Counted from the first letter of the stretch, positions 50,368-64,000 are shown. The stretch is DNA of 64,000 nt from Trichoplax sp. H2 (GCA_003344405.1 NOWV01000116.1:180247-244246), one strand, 5' to 3'. The notes: a model not told the origin generated them from the letters alone. Numbers and translations are program-made.

Positions 50368-50878
50368 TGTCACGCTAAGAGTAGACTAGACTTAGGCTTT
50401 TAAATTAGTTTATTAAATAAAGGTAGTCTTGACATCCAAGACTACTCTAACTACACGCGTACACCACACGGTCAATCGTCAACTCAATAGCTAATGAGAG
50501 CATCGGGCTTTATATACCCTAGCTCGGTTGCACTCGGTGCACAGCTTAGATAAATAACCCTAAAAATATATAGCTTTCGTATAGCCGATGGCAGACGGCG
50601 TAAACAACACTAATGAGTTACGAACTAATTAAAAGCCAATTAACAATCAAAGGCTCGGCACAAAGTAACAGAAATTACCATGTGTGAATATTAGTTGTCA
50701 TCTCTGTAAATACACTATTCTGCACAGAGTCTACAACAAGTATAGCTAGACTACTAACAACGTTACAATTATCGAATACCTAATAAATAAAGGTTATTAG
50801 AAATTAATAAAAAATCTTAATTACTAATTACTAAAACTAACGCTACAATTAATTTACGGAGTCTGTACTCCGTCACAG
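50368..50878 (-). mobile_element. Solo LTR of a retrotransposon, 511 bases
   Basis: On the minus strand the element begins TGTGACGGAGTACAGACTCC and ends TTAGCGTGACA, so it has TG...CA ends. The flanks are exact 5-base target duplications, GTAAG at 50363-50367 and 50879-50883. Inside, reading the minus strand, are a TATA box TATATAAAG (50508-50516) and AATAAA (50409-50414) about 40 bases before the 3' end, as expected for promoter and polyadenylation signals in an LTR. No internal coding region or second LTR is present, so this is a recombination remnant. TGTGACGG-type ends and 5-base duplications suit a Ty3/gypsy-like element, but that class call is inference. Confidence 0.9.
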
Positions 50879-50883
50879 TAAGC
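50879..50883. repeat. Target-site duplication GTAAG, right copy
   Basis: Matches 50363-50367 exactly, abutting the other end of the LTR. Confidence 0.88.
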
Positions 50884-53800
50884 GCAAAGGATACAATATA
50901 CATTTTATTGAATATTTCATGTAGGAAATCGTTATCGTAATGGAGAATACGTGGTGGCGTTAGCTAATTATATTAATTGTAAGTTCCTAAAGCATGATAG
51001 TATTGGAAAGAAAGGGCTATATGGCATATACTAATTAAACTACGTATTTATATTGTCTGATGCAATAATGAGCGCAAAATAGTTTTAAGAGTTAAAAGGA
51101 TCGTAATTAAAACATAAAGTCTTGATATTTCTCCGTTGGATGTACTTGGTTAAGGTAAAAAATGCTTCTCATTGCGTTACATTTAGGGAAAGTATCACTG
51201 GTGAGTGAAAAGCTTGCGTTTTGCTTTCATATTGAAAAATATAAGCCTTTTCAGGTTTTAGCTTTGCGTCCATTTTAGTATACAAATGACGAATTTGCAG
51301 CCAGCATTAACAGCCCTAACAGAGGCTTATATTTATCTTAATTAAGTAACCTACTATAACTACAGTAAATTACAGAATCTAATTATAAGCCTACACAAGA
51401 TTAAGTTATTACTAAATTCTGGTAAAAATGATTTGGAAGATAAAGCGAGTTTAATCTGAAGAAATACTATCGCAGAGTTAAATATTGAAAACTGTAACGA
51501 CGATAATTAAAACTATTGCAAGGAAATTATCATTAGAAGTCTCCCATCAGATTTTCCCTCTCTGTCATCTAAATATCGTAAGATTTTCTGTCTCACATTT
51601 TTAGTAGGTAAAAATGACATTTTATCTGTCTTAGATGAAATTAAGCCGAAATTATATAAAAAAATCAGTCTGCTTATAGTTTAATTACTATGACATGAGA
51701 ATTTATAATTTTGATAATCACAAAAACATTATGGAACTATGCTCTTATCTATTAAAATCATGGAAAAAAGTCGTAGGTAATCAATATTAATACATCCTTT
51801 TATAAGGAATCTTATAAAGATTATGTTACAGCTGCTATGCAAAAGTTATTCCATTTACACAGTAAAGTCTAAAAGAGAAGATTTCATAGTCAGTAATACT
51901 TTTAAATAATCCAGAGAAATCTATTAAAATATAACAGGAATCCTGAAAATTCTTGGCTAATTGAATCTCTTAGTTATTTCAGAATAAAAATACTGTATGT
52001 TTGCTACCGAAAGAAAATAAAAGTGTCCATATAACATCTTTCAAGTCTTCGGTTCATTTGCTTCCATTAGGACACTTTATGGCAATTTTAGTTACATACC
52101 GGTATTCTCTACGGCGTTTTATATACCAATTTAATCACTTGCGCTTTGATAAATCCTGAAGTACTATTGTAGCGTGAAGCTATAAATTCTTATAAACCTT
52201 GATTTAAATTGGTGTATCTTATTTCCTAAATTTTAGTAGCTAACTGAAAAGTTTTACCCGAAATTCTATCTGGAGGATTCCGTTTATTATTCAATTTTAA
52301 ATACTGGCAATCATCTTATTATCAAGACCATTTTTACTAAAACTAAATAATTAGCGTTATCTGTGATTAAAATATTTGTGCCTGCGCAATAAATATACCG
52401 ATAGGCTTGCGCTAGATTCTTTTTTAGACTCTCCTATATTATGTTATTGCAGATTAAAATCTACTATGAACTGAAAAAAGATACTGTTACGATGCTATAC
52501 TTTGAATTCAGATAGCTCAATTTGGATCTCATTTAACTATAAATTTCAGTTATTAATTATTAACTTAATTTAAGATTAGTAGTGTCATTATTAGTCATGA
52601 TTATTAGGCTGTTTTACTAAGCAGTAGTTGTATTCTGACGTATAATTCAGTAGAGTTGGTTTCTTAATATTTACTATATTAGGCTGTGCTTGACCGGATA
52701 CTAGTTAAAATAATGGCAATGCTAATTGTATTTTGATCAGTCTTATACTTGTGTAGGATCGATTAGTCTTCCATTATAGAACCCCTTTGTTATTATACTT
52801 TACAATAAAAATATATTCATAGCTAGCACTGTCACTTATTCACTGTGAATCTAGTACAAATTAAATTATTTAAACCGATCAGATATGTGGTAATATTGCA
52901 CCAATACCTAAGACTGTACAGTAAGAAGTCACACACCCATACCTTTACTGCTAAAAATGTGCTCGCAGATAGAATCATTTCGTAATTACTGTGTAGAATT
53001 TCGTTTGGAACGTTGTACAAATTCCACATTCAATCTGTTCTTAAATACAGTCAGTAATATTAAAATACGGCACTACAAATATTGTCATAATTTAAACTCT
53101 GCTGCAAGGAAATGTACAGTAAAATCTAAAATCTATTAGGTAACTACTGACTTAAAAGCTCTTTAACTAAACGTTAAATACACAAAGCAGAGTACCGTAA
53201 AGATAGAACTTGTATTAGCATAAACGTATCTACAACTTTTCACCACGCAACCCAACTCCAATGTTCCCGATTATATAGGAACCATCTAATTTGTAAACAA
53301 GAACAGTATTATTATTATACCTTACTAGGACGGACATCTCGAACTGACATGTTCCTCACAATGCTTTCCTATCAGTAAATATTTTCAATCTCTTACCCAT
53401 ACTTAATTTTAATCTAAGCATGTATGTTCTCTAGTTCAACTATCATTGGCTAGAACTTAGGTAATCTTACTACTATCTACGCATAATAATTAATATCAAA
53501 TATGCAATAAACTATCACAAATAATCTACACGTTAAGGCATTATTTATCTTACCTTGCACTACAAATATGGATATTTTCTATATCAACTAATACTGTACT
53601 ATTAAACTATCCTATCGATAATGTATCATTTAAGGATATCGTCTTTCAGTATTCAGGTTTAGTTATCCTTATAAAAGCGTATTTGTGATACCCTATTGAG
53701 AATTTTCATCTATATATTATTGTGTATTTCGTCTAGCTATAATTTTTATCAAACTGTAATTATCGTAATAAATATTATAATTTGGGTACAAAATTTTGAG

Positions 53801-54000
53801 AGAGACTGCTATCTTTACCAATAGAACTACTACTTATGGGTCATGAATGATTTTTTTAGATTATTTTTTGGATGTGGCGATAACTACAAGTTACAGTGGT
53901 AATTAGTAATGAAGATAGCGTACTTTACTTCATTTCGTAACTGTCGATCTCTATTTTAAATATGTTAATTTTGTATTTTATCTTGGTACAATCAACAATT
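50884..54000. other. Gene-poor AT-rich stretch
   Basis: No repeat or gene supported. Frames at minus 53029-52832 and plus 52957-53139 overlap and are chance-like. Confidence 0.5.
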
Positions 54001-54004
54001 GCAC

Positions 54005-54476
54005 TTATTGAGCCCTAAATGCTTCTACTAGAATTGTGCCTTCTGGTAAGTATAATACTATAACATCTCCGTAAGAGTTTTTCTCGATGATGGACTTTTC
54101 TTTCTCAGCTAAATATATTCCAGTTCTGACAAATAGTTGTCCGGGTATGGAAAGAATTTAATAAAAGCTTGTATTGAAATATGAGTTACGTATAATTAAC
54201 CACTATCAGGGATCTACTATAAAGTATTCTGAGCTTGAATTGACAATAAGCTCCTATCTGCAGTCCTTAAAATCAATTAAGCTCAATCTATTTACGACTG
54301 TAAAAGCGCCTACAATCACGAATGAATCATCGGTGGAAGTAATTTCCTCCCAAAGATAATCAATTAATCTCATCATACGAATTTATTTACTGAAGATATA
54401 ATATACTCTCCTCTTGATGTTCAATACATTCTTCTTCGCCAGTTAAGATATGGAATTCAATAAGTTGAGATCCATG
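54005..54476 (-). CDS. Possible exon cluster of an unrecognised minus-strand gene (or pseudogene)
   Basis: Four minus-strand segments read as protein and stand out from the flanks in base composition: 54476-54391, 54368-54296, 54257-54190 and 54125-54005, the last ending in TAA. Phases agree at each junction (2, 0, 2) and the joined reading is balanced (for example EKNSYGDVIVLYLPEGT near the end). The weakness is that two of the implied introns are only 22 and 38 bases. This may be a gene with very small introns, a pseudogene with frameshifts, or chance. No family recognised; no start found upstream. Confidence 0.33.
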
Positions 54477-54479
54477 CTG

Positions 54480-57400
54480 ATACTACGTAAGTTATGCTAC
54501 AATAGGAAATGTAATTTAATTTAAAGATATAATTAAATAGCTTTTTCGGAATTTAATTATAAATAAACAAAAGTATTCATTCATTACTCCAAATCAACCA
54601 ATAGGAGAACTTATTAACGATGACTTCAGAATTTTAATTTCATGCAATATTACTAGTTTAAAGAAAATGGTAATAAGAGACAGTAATTTGTTACTATAAA
54701 TTTTTACATAAAGGCTTTTTTGCGACAATTTCATAAAATTAATGTGCCATTGAGATTTTCTTTGTTGCAATGGAAATGATTTTAATATGTTAGAATGTTT
54801 AGTTATTACGATTAATTACATCAATTCTATTAGTTTACTACCGTTTATTTGCATTGCTACAGCTACCAAAGGTATTCTATTGACCGTTTAGTAATGATCA
54901 TAAATAAATTGATAATGGAAATACGACAAGTGAAATGTTATTTAATTCAAATGCGTTCCTTTTGCATCTTTTGTAACTGTCATTAAATGAATTATTTCAT
55001 CAGCTTAAAATAGGTTAATGGATTGAATCAAGATACTCAAATTGGAAAACGTCAATATTAGGACTAGAATTAATAAGAATTGCTTAGTGCCGCAACAATT
55101 GTTTAAGAAAAAGTTTGCTTTATGGCTAATTCTTATAACAAGGAACTGTATGACGACAATTTTGTTGAGTAATTAGTATAAAATGCTTGAAAATGTATAG
55201 AACTTGATTAATTTGTAAAAGTATTTGTGTATTTATGGGAGATATTATCATTTATTAGTTTATTTATAAGTTTATAACGATACCTTAAATTAATAAATTA
55301 GCCTTTACTATCGAAATAGTATCGATTTTTCATTACTATCAATGTTAAATACATTTATGAACTGTACGCCTTTAAAATTCTTTTCCTCTCACTCCCAAAT
55401 TTCGATTACGTTACTAATATTTTCTAGCTACAACGCTGCAAATGCATTGGTGTTGAGATTTTTAAACTTACAATCAATTATGCTTTTATTTATGACGAGT
55501 TGACATTCCGTTGTAAATAATATCATTCAAAGGCTTATTTTTTCTTCGCTTTCATAAAAATTATTAATTATAGTTCCACAATACTGAATAAATAAGAATT
55601 TACTTTCAATTTTACGATATTGTCGTTCTTAAAATCTATAAATAAATTCATAAAACATATCTATCTATTTTGCTTCGCATTCCAACTAGTATTCTAGCTG
55701 TAAAGCAATCAATAAAATATTTAAAAGTTATCTTGAACGAAAAGAGAATATAAATTTATAAGAATCGGTATTAGATGTTAAAACAAAATTTACGCCTGTA
55801 AGCCTTAACAAGAGCTAAACGGTTAGATAATGTACGATTAAAAGCTTCAATTGGTAATACTACCATTAATGATTGATGCAGTTTGCTGTTCTGCTAGATA
55901 CTTTACATAATACTTTCTGAATTGTTACTAATTTCATTGTCACAAACCAGCTTCGCGACAAAGTTGACGTAAAGCAAATCTCTAAATTACTTTAGTCTCC
56001 GGGATTCAGTATCCTTTAACTATCTCTCACAAGAATTTAGACATCTTTGCTTTTACGTTAAACAACTATAGAACTCTTCCTTTATTAAACTATCTGCCGA
56101 GCTTCAATACCCTTCGGCAGCTGCTATCGTTTATGAGTCAGACATAACATTACTATCAATTAACAATAGTTACCTTATGAGAACTCTTATTACAGTATAG
56201 CATAATTTACTGTTATGGAATACTAACTACCGTAGTTTTTACTGTAAGTCATTATTAGTTATCTCCATATACTGTATAAATGTTAACCACAAAATTTAGT
56301 AATTTACTCTTCAAGGTAGTTAGTACGGTGACACCCATATCAAATACTGCAAGGCACATGCTGTTAAAAGCGTATCTTTGCCCATTAACACCATAATCTA
56401 GGTATTTATACGTCCGTCCTTGTTGCTTAAAATAGCGACAGTGGATATGGTAGCCTCGAAAGTAGATATTGTTACTTGACTAAATTATAGATATCTTAAA
56501 AAGTTCATTACATCTCTATTAGAAATGCATACCGCACCGACGATTTTATGTTGAATCAGAAAGAAAAGTATTGCTAAAGAGAATAAGTATTTGAAAATTA
56601 TTTTCTTTACGCAAAACGATTGTATTTAAAAAGAGCATAAAGGAGTTTTACAAAAAATGACATACTAAGTAAGACAAAGGCGTATATTTCTTTGCGAGGC
56701 CATAAAATAGTCTAGATGCCTTTAAAAGAAATTCTAATTTTATTCTTAACTCCATCACTATCAAATTCAGTATTTTAGTCTTACGGAGCAAAGCATCATA
56801 CATGTTAATTAAGTAGATTTCGTTATGTAGCTAATGGCAATACGGTAAAGAGTAATTCTGAATATTAATCGTATATGGTTTTGCTAGACAACCAAAGTGT
56901 AAGCGTCTTCTCAAATTAATTGGTATAATCTTTATAAATACTAATATTGGCGTAATTTTAGCTCCTGCGGTGAAGTGTGCGTGACGTGCGAGTAGCGTAC
57001 TGAGCCTCATTCGTTTAATTGGTTGTTTATTACTTATTGCCAATTAATGTTGGCTACTGGTTGTATCTATAGTTAGCTACATAGTTTATTAAGGGTTATT
57101 TCCCTGTACAAACCTTGTAAATCTTATGTTGCTAAATTATTATGTGAGAACAACAAGTTTGGTGGTAGGGTATAAAAAAGGAGCGAATGCTCAGCTCCTA
57201 AGTTTGTGATTATATATCATTTCGGCTACTCTATTAATGAAACTATTCTAAACTCTTAGAACAGTCTTATCCCTGTGTGACCGTAAGTAGTATAGGACTA
57301 TCATACAGTAGACCTAACGTGGAGATAGGAATAAGTAACTAATCTATTAGTTTAGGGTTGTAGTCCGCAAGTTTAGTTTGTGACATTTAGATGACAATAC

Positions 57401-60400
57401 AATTTAATAAATTGATCGGCAATTTCTTACGTCTGTAAAAGTATCCTTGCCTACTAGATTTATTATTCCCCTTAAAGTAAATTTGATCAATTTTAGTTTG
57501 TAAATTAGTCATTTTATATCAATAAGCACTAAAATATTTTTCTAGAATAGATTTATTCTTAAATATTTTAGATACATGTATTCGTATGTATACTCGTAAC
57601 TAAGCATGCATAGGAAGCTTAGTAACCAGCAACAGTGATTTCTGTCAGTTATCCTTTTTCATTGCAATTGTTTAATGAAGGATATTTTAATAAAATTTTC
57701 ATCTTTTCATGCAATTTAAAGCATATTCCAGGTGTAGATTAATTTTTGAATAGATTCTTATTTCTTATTTAAAATAAGATACTTACTTCTTAAGATCCTA
57801 ATGTGTTTTATTCGTACCTTAATACTTATAGAGAATAATCTAATATTCTTGACTTTTTTAGTTAATGTTGATTTAGCTTATCTATAAATTTAAAGTATGC
57901 ATTGTAAATGTACATTATAACTGTGCACATCATTGTTACTAGCCTACTCTTTTGATAACAGTATTATGATTTATTGGTTTTATTATCATTTAAATCTAGT
58001 AACACATTTATACTTTTAAATATAGATCATTCATGATCTAAGTAAATTTAATATCAATTGTTTGTTCTTTGTTTGATAGGAATTGTTCCTATATATTATA
58101 ACAAATAAAATTTTTTCTCTAGATCTCTATTTCTATTTATTAAAAAAATTGGATTCTAATATTTAATACAATCTAATGCTGCTGAATAATTTATCTCTAG
58201 TGAAGTTATCAGCATAGTTACCTGTAAATAATGGTGTATTAAATAATTTTGATAATTAATATCTAGCCAAAAAGATCAGAAATTGAACAAAAACTCACCT
58301 TGTAGTCGATGCACTTCGGGTAAGATTGTTATATAGAACTAAATTTATCTTTTAAACTATTTTTCATATGGTACTTTACTTGTGTATAGTATAGTATTCA
58401 CGTAAATTAAATCTTAATATTGGAGGCTTAAATAACTTATATATAAGAATTTTATGACCGTATCTAAATACAAAAATTTTTTTATCATCGATCGGTTTTC
58501 TGTAATCTGCTTGGCTATCAGTTAGTTACCCTGAAAATTTATCTTTTTGACAAGTAAATCTTATACTTTTAAAACTTATTTAAGTTTTCGTAATCATCAA
58601 GATGAAAGTATTAGGTATATATGGTAAAATATCTATAATGCTAAAACTTTAACTTAATATTATATAATCACAATCAATTCCAACTTTCGCATTAAATATG
58701 GTTCTCGAACAGTATGTTCTATCGTAGTGTTAGTTTTGTAGAAACAGAACAAGATAAGTGATAAGTGATTTTTAACAGGATTTCATTTTATGATACCACT
58801 AAGACTGTTCATATCGTTGGCTAGTTAACGTTTTGACTTTTGAATATTTACTTTTAATTTATTATATGATAAATTTTTTTTGAATGATTGTAAAACACTG
58901 GGTTGTAGTAATAAGTTAGCTATACCTTAGTAAATATATTATTGTTGATATTGTATGAAAATGATTATAGAAGATTGCATTATTATCTAAAATATCAGGT
59001 TTTGATTTTGAAGATCTAATTTTAGGGGCATCATTTTATAGGATGTAATTTAAAAGTTAGAATTACAAATTTTCAGAAATATTTTAATATTTTTTCTTTT
59101 AAACATTTCAAACATCGATTTTTGGCAATGTAAGAGTAAAACATGTTATAATTAATTTCTAATTCAGTTTAATTCTAATACGTATAAGAGAACACTAGCC
59201 GATAGTAATTAGCAAAACTTTATTGCTTAAAGTTTATATACTGCACATAGAAATATATCGGTGGTGTCAAGCTAATAATTATATTCATAAAAGGACTAAA
59301 CAAATTTTTAATAGTTTACAATTGAGTGATGAATTAAAAAAATGCAACGATAATTATAATAATTGAATATTTACATCAATCATTGTGTTCGAATATTGTA
59401 ACAATTGCACCTGGCATATTTTTTATCTCTACATCTGGAATTAAATGACGTACTGTATAAAAGTTTAGTAATCGAAAAGATCGTGCACTGTAACTTCAAA
59501 ACTAGAAATTTTTATATTTTAATTATTGATTATGAAGCTTTAGCCCTTTTCCATTAAGACTTTATAATAACTTAAATCTGAACAGCTTTTGGTTGGAAAT
59601 GGAAATTATTGAATGTAAATATATGGTATAATTTACTTCCCAAATAGTCTAGTTGGAAGATGGCTTATTTTCGAATACATCAAAGTGAGTCTGCGCATTT
59701 AAATTAACTTCGGTATAAATTTCATCAATATCACAATTAATATAGAAAATCGGCTTGCAACTTATACATAAGGGATAGTACAATATTTACTATCATATTT
59801 TATGGCCCATTTTGTTTATGAAAGCTCATTAAAAATCTATCATTAGTTTGAGTGGGAGCTACCAATACGTCTCATTTGTGATAATAATTATTCTGCTATT
59901 GTTATATAAAATTGAAGATCGCGACAATTTACGATATTGATCAGAAAAGATTGCGGAGAAGATTATATATTTTAGATATTCTAACTTAATATGTCAGCAT
60001 TTTTCTTTACTAAATTAGAATTAGCTACGACCAAAGCAATAAGGTTTAATGTCCTAATAGCCTGGTTAAAATAGGAATGTTTTGATTTTCTGAGGGATTA
60101 TAATAGAGCTTTGAGTAATAAACAGGCGTAATCATTCTCGTTTTGGGTAATATCTATTTACAATCCTTTATTATCTGTGACACTAACTTCTAAAGGTAAT
60201 GTTATATAGGGCGTTACTTCCAATAAAGTGTATAGAATAAAACTGATCATTCACAGAATTAATAATTAAAAATCAAATAATATGATTTCTACATGAATTA
60301 ACTAGAATAACTGGTTATGCTCGTATAAGCATTTTTATTATTTTATCAACAAAATCAGATTACTTTGTATACTTTACAATTTATAGATGTACTGGCTAGT

Positions 60401-60795
60401 TATTGATATAATATACGGTGATTCCTCACCTATTGTTTACTGATGGTTTAATTTTTAAATATTGAGTGATATAATTTTTGAATGTAAAATTCGCATAACC
60501 ATTTAAGGCAAAGACTGTATAAAGGGATAGTTTAAGCACAACTAAAATTGGCGATAAGTTTTTCAGTTTGCATCTAAATAGTTCGTTTAGGAATGACTGT
60601 AATAGATGTACGTACGTATATATAATTGTAAATTTGTACGGCTCGAGTAGAAACGATTTACGAAAATTAATTTGAATAATATGTATATTATTATACGTCT
60701 GCCACATTTCGTGCTTGCCCAAAAATTCGTAGTAAACGCTAGCATGGTAAATGGTCTGCTTTGCTCATAATTTTAGTCTGTAGAAGATCGACATA
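54480..60795. other. Gene-poor AT-rich stretch
   Basis: Nothing defensible. Minus frames 57043-56831 and 60722-60426 lack family resemblance. A small hairpin AGGAGC...GCTCCT lies near 57179-57200. Confidence 0.5.
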
Positions 60796-60801
60796 TGCGA
60801 A

Positions 60802-61294
60802 TTCCATTTCTTAGCTGAAGTAATTGATAACGGATTATTTATTACGTTATTCTTTCTAAGGCGGGCCTTACGAGTTTATTAGGTAAAGTCTCATTTATTT
60901 ATATCCATATACGTTTCAATAGGTTATTGCCGAAAATTTTAGTGTTAACTGGTAGGAGTTAATTATTTGCAGACTTTTTAAGATAGTGCATTGTCACAAA
61001 ACAGCTTTGCAACAAGATAACGCAATATACGATCAATAAGTCAATTCCTTGAACCACGTATCAAGGAACGATATCTGCACTATNNNNNNNNNNNNNNNNN
61101 NNNTTCCATTTCTTAGCTGAAGTAATTGATAACGGATCATTTATTACGTTATTCTTTCTAAGGCGGGCCTTACGAGTTTATTAGGTAAAGTCTCATTTAT
61201 TTATATCCATATACGTTTCAATAGGTTATTGCCGAAAATTTTAGTGTTAACTGGTAGGAATTAATTATTTGCAGACTTTTTAAGATAGTGCATG
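60802..61294. repeat. Direct duplication of about 190 bases across gap 1
   Basis: 60802-60993 and 61104-61294 differ at two positions that I can see and are separated by about 90 bases plus 20 N. The pattern fits two alleles placed side by side at a contig join. Confidence 0.85.
61084..61103. other. Assembly gap (20 N)
   Basis: Run of 20 N; the true length is unknown. Confidence 0.99.
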
Positions 61295-62454
61295 TATTCA
61301 TAAATTGATAAATAAATATTCTGGGACTTAGATAACGATAGACTATCGGGTATTGAAGTGCTTATTCTCCGTCAATATATGATTCGATTAATTAATTATT
61401 GGTACTTTGTACGCTATGAAGTAACTTATTATTGTGATTGTAGACTATTAGCCATGTTTAGTATGATGAATGGTAGTGTCATTTCTATATTTATCTTATG
61501 ATATATTTAGTAGCCCATAATAATAGACTGCTATGGTAGACTCTATGGTATACCAGAGTACAGACGACTATATAAAGTAGGGTATTAAGCTACTATTAAG
61601 GTTAGAGATAAATATAGAACTGTAAATTATATATAAGGATTTGGTTAAATCATTGCACTTTGAGTGTTAGGAATGATGTCTACGCAATTAATGTAATCTT
61701 TTTCATATTCGATTAAAGTTAGTCTGCTGTAAAATAGTGTACAAATAATTTGATTATGTGTTAAATTAGGTAAAATATTGCTATGCTGATTGTAGTTGCG
61801 AAGGCTACGGAGAGTATAAAAGCAATTGACATNNNNNNNNNNNNNNNNNNNNAGTATGTGTATAAGTGTCACTGTCATAAAAAGTCAGTGCTATATTAAA
61901 ATACAGTATATCCAAATTAGAAGTTAACTAAATAAGGATAGTCTAACAGAATTATCCTAACATAGTTATTTCTACTGTAATACAGTATTTAACACTGTAA
62001 CATGCATGTATTCATAAATTGATAAATAAATATTCTGGGACTTAGATAACGAAAGACTATCGGGTATTGAAGTGCTTATTCTCCGTCAATATATGATTCG
62101 ATTAATTAATTATTGGTACTTTGTACGCTATGAAGTAACTTATTATTGTGATTGTAGACTATTAGCCATGTTTAGTATGATGAATGGTAGTGTCATTTCT
62201 ATATTTATCTTATGATATATTTAGTAGCCCATAATAATAGACTGCTATGGTAGACTCTATGGTATACCAGAGTACAGACGACTATATAAAGTAGGGTATT
62301 AAGCTACTATTAATGTAATCTTTTTCATATTCGATTAAAGTTAGTCTGCTGTAAAATAGTGTACAAATAATTTGATTATGTGTTAAATTAGGTAAAATAT
62401 TGCTATGCTGATTGTAGTTACGAAGGCTACGGAGAGTATAAAAGCAATTGACAT
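61291..62454. repeat. Direct duplication of 540/450 bases across gap 2
   Basis: 61291-61832 and 62005-62454 are nearly identical, except that the first carries about 92 extra bases after GGTATTAAGCTACTATTAA (about 61600-61691). The 20-N gap begins exactly where the first copy ends. Confidence 0.88.
61833..61852. other. Assembly gap (20 N)
   Basis: Run of 20 N. An open frame computed across it on the minus strand is not meaningful. Confidence 0.99.
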
Positions 62455-64000
62455 TAGATTGTCCGATTGTTCATTCAAGAAGTCTTTCAATAGTTGTATT
62501 GGGCTCGAGCAGAGCCGAATGAGCTAATCTTTGTATTAGTTCTAATTTTCCACAAATTTTGAATTTTTGTGATCGGATTTTATCTTATATGCCTTATAAT
62601 CTACAGTAAATTAACTCTCAACGGCTTGTATTTTATAACATATTTCTATTGCTACCGTAATAATTTCAAGACCAACGAAATTAAATATTAGCATGGTGTA
62701 TTATCTTATTTAGACTATTCAATAGTATTGTATTCATTATGACAATAATTACCTCTTTAATTTCAAATCCTCTTTTGGGCATTATCAAATTTTTAGACCT
62801 TAATCTATGATAGATATTTTCATCTAGTGCGATAGCCGGTTTATAAAATAACTATTGAATGTAGTAAGTATAACATTCGATTTCCATGGCCCTTTATTTG
62901 CATGTTAAATTAATAATAATTTATATTTTAATTAATTGTCACTCTAAAAGTCTGACACTAGATCTTGCACCTTAACACAAATGCATCTTTCTCAGGTTTT
63001 TGATTTGATTTACGCCTATATAAATGATTGACTTTCATAGCTGCTTCGTGCAATCTTTGCTGGACGCCGAATAGGAAAAAAGTCAAATTTCAGCTAGTTA
63101 ATTCAAAAGACAAAGTCCTAGCAGTTGTTATTTACAATTCTGACTTTTACATATTAACAGAAATAAAGAACTTGGTTTAATGTTATTTATTTAAGTATTA
63201 AATTAACCCCTTATTCTTACCCGAAACGTAATGGCAATGTTCAATAACCAATATAGTTTTCGTTCTTTGTCAGAATAAGCGTATAGATTAAATAATGAGT
63301 TCATCGTACAAGTAATACTTCATATTCGGTGATTCATTAGTTACCGTTTGGGCTTGCTTACACAATTCAAATTTCTGACTAAGGGCTCTCATGAAACGAT
63401 TTACTCGATTTTGTCATGTAGTTTGGTAATTAAATGTGTTTTAATGGTTATAGTAGGATCTTAAAGTTATTTCCGCATACGTAAATAGCATTTCTTCAGT
63501 AGATTACGCCAATTTTTTCTGTCATCATTGTTACTAAATCTGCAATTTAATTTGCATCGATAATCTAGAAATATCTGTTGTTAATAATTGATGAAGCTAG
63601 ATAGCTACAATGAACTTGTTCATATTGAACGAAAGTTTTGAAAGTTTTGCATTTTACTTTTCGAAAATTATGTCTGTAGTCTTTGTTATGAGCAATCATT
63701 TTGCAATTTCAATGTCATACAAATATTTGCAAAATATACATTTTAATATGACGATAATTTTATCGACTGTATGGCTTTAATTCAACAGCTGTCTGATATG
63801 GAAATAAGATCATAATATACGTAATAGCCTATTTACAAGACTATAGCCATGTAACATCGACGATTGTGGTGAAATATTTTGAAAACCATTAGATAAATTA
63901 CCCTATCCAGCCTTATTTATATCCAGTAAAATTAATACAAATACCGCATATAATTAACCTTAATTTTATTATTAACAAAAATATCTATGATAGAAAGTGA
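62455..64000. other. AT-rich end of window
   Basis: No gene, repeat or signal that I can support. Confidence 0.5.

Noticed and set aside
54031-54144. Plus-strand intron with good GTAAGT and TTTCTTTCTCAG signals
   Set aside because: The same bases read far better as minus-strand coding sequence, and the plus-strand exons are only about 15 codons each.
61645-61878. Minus-strand frame running across the N gap
   Set aside because: Unknown bases were translated as X; the frame has no meaning.

Overview
The window looks like nuclear DNA of an early-branching animal, most probably a placozoan (Trichoplax/Hoilungia type). It is AT-rich, its genes are split by short GT-AG introns (mostly 80-300 bases), and the recognisable proteins are animal ones: two Caspr/neurexin-IV-like adhesion proteins, a holocarboxylase synthetase with animal domain order, a cytochrome c oxidase subunit 7A and a class A GPCR. 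The species is an inference; no species marker was compared. I saw no bacterial-style operon, CRISPR array or tRNA gene.

Layout. 0.4-4.5 kb (+): six-exon Caspr/NrxIV-like gene A. 4.5-9.2 kb: mostly intergenic, with a doubtful minus-strand exon pair and a 146-base tandem array. 9.2-12.3 kb: a repeat block that is clearly less AT-rich than its surroundings, with GC-richer tandem units, three large tandem hairpins and a perfect 17-base inverted repeat built on the motif TACTGTAC/GTACAGTA. 12.4-13.7 kb (+): a two-exon COX7A gene starting about 170 bases beyond the hairpins. 16.2-20.2 kb (-): gene B, paralogue of gene A, with the same splice phases and nearly identical exon sizes. 20.2-28.8 kb: sparse, with a few candidate exons and a 166-base tandem duplication. 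28.8-31.0 kb: very recent nested tandem duplications carrying the same palindromic motif. 32.2-35.1 kb (+): holocarboxylase synthetase (HLCS) in nine coding exons. 44.8-45.9 kb (+): single-exon class A GPCR. 50.4-50.9 kb (-): a 511-base solo LTR with a perfect 5-base target duplication. 54.0-54.5 kb (-): a doubtful exon cluster. 60.8-62.5 kb: two 20-N assembly gaps flanked by near-identical copies, best read as two haplotypes placed in tandem.

How the genes relate. Genes A and B are convergent inverted paralogues: Caspr-like ectodomains (four laminin-G domains, two EGF domains, one fibrinogen-like module), one membrane span, a short tail resembling band-4.1-binding tails and a hydrophobic C-terminus of the kind PDZ domains bind. 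COX7A and HLCS are unrelated housekeeping genes (respiratory complex IV; biotin attachment to carboxylases). Exon limits were derived by hand from frame continuity, splice phase and, for A and B, comparison of the paralogues. Long gene-poor stretches (35-44.8, 46-50, 51-54 and 54.5-64 kb) show no exon I can defend, although small exons can hide in DNA this AT-rich.
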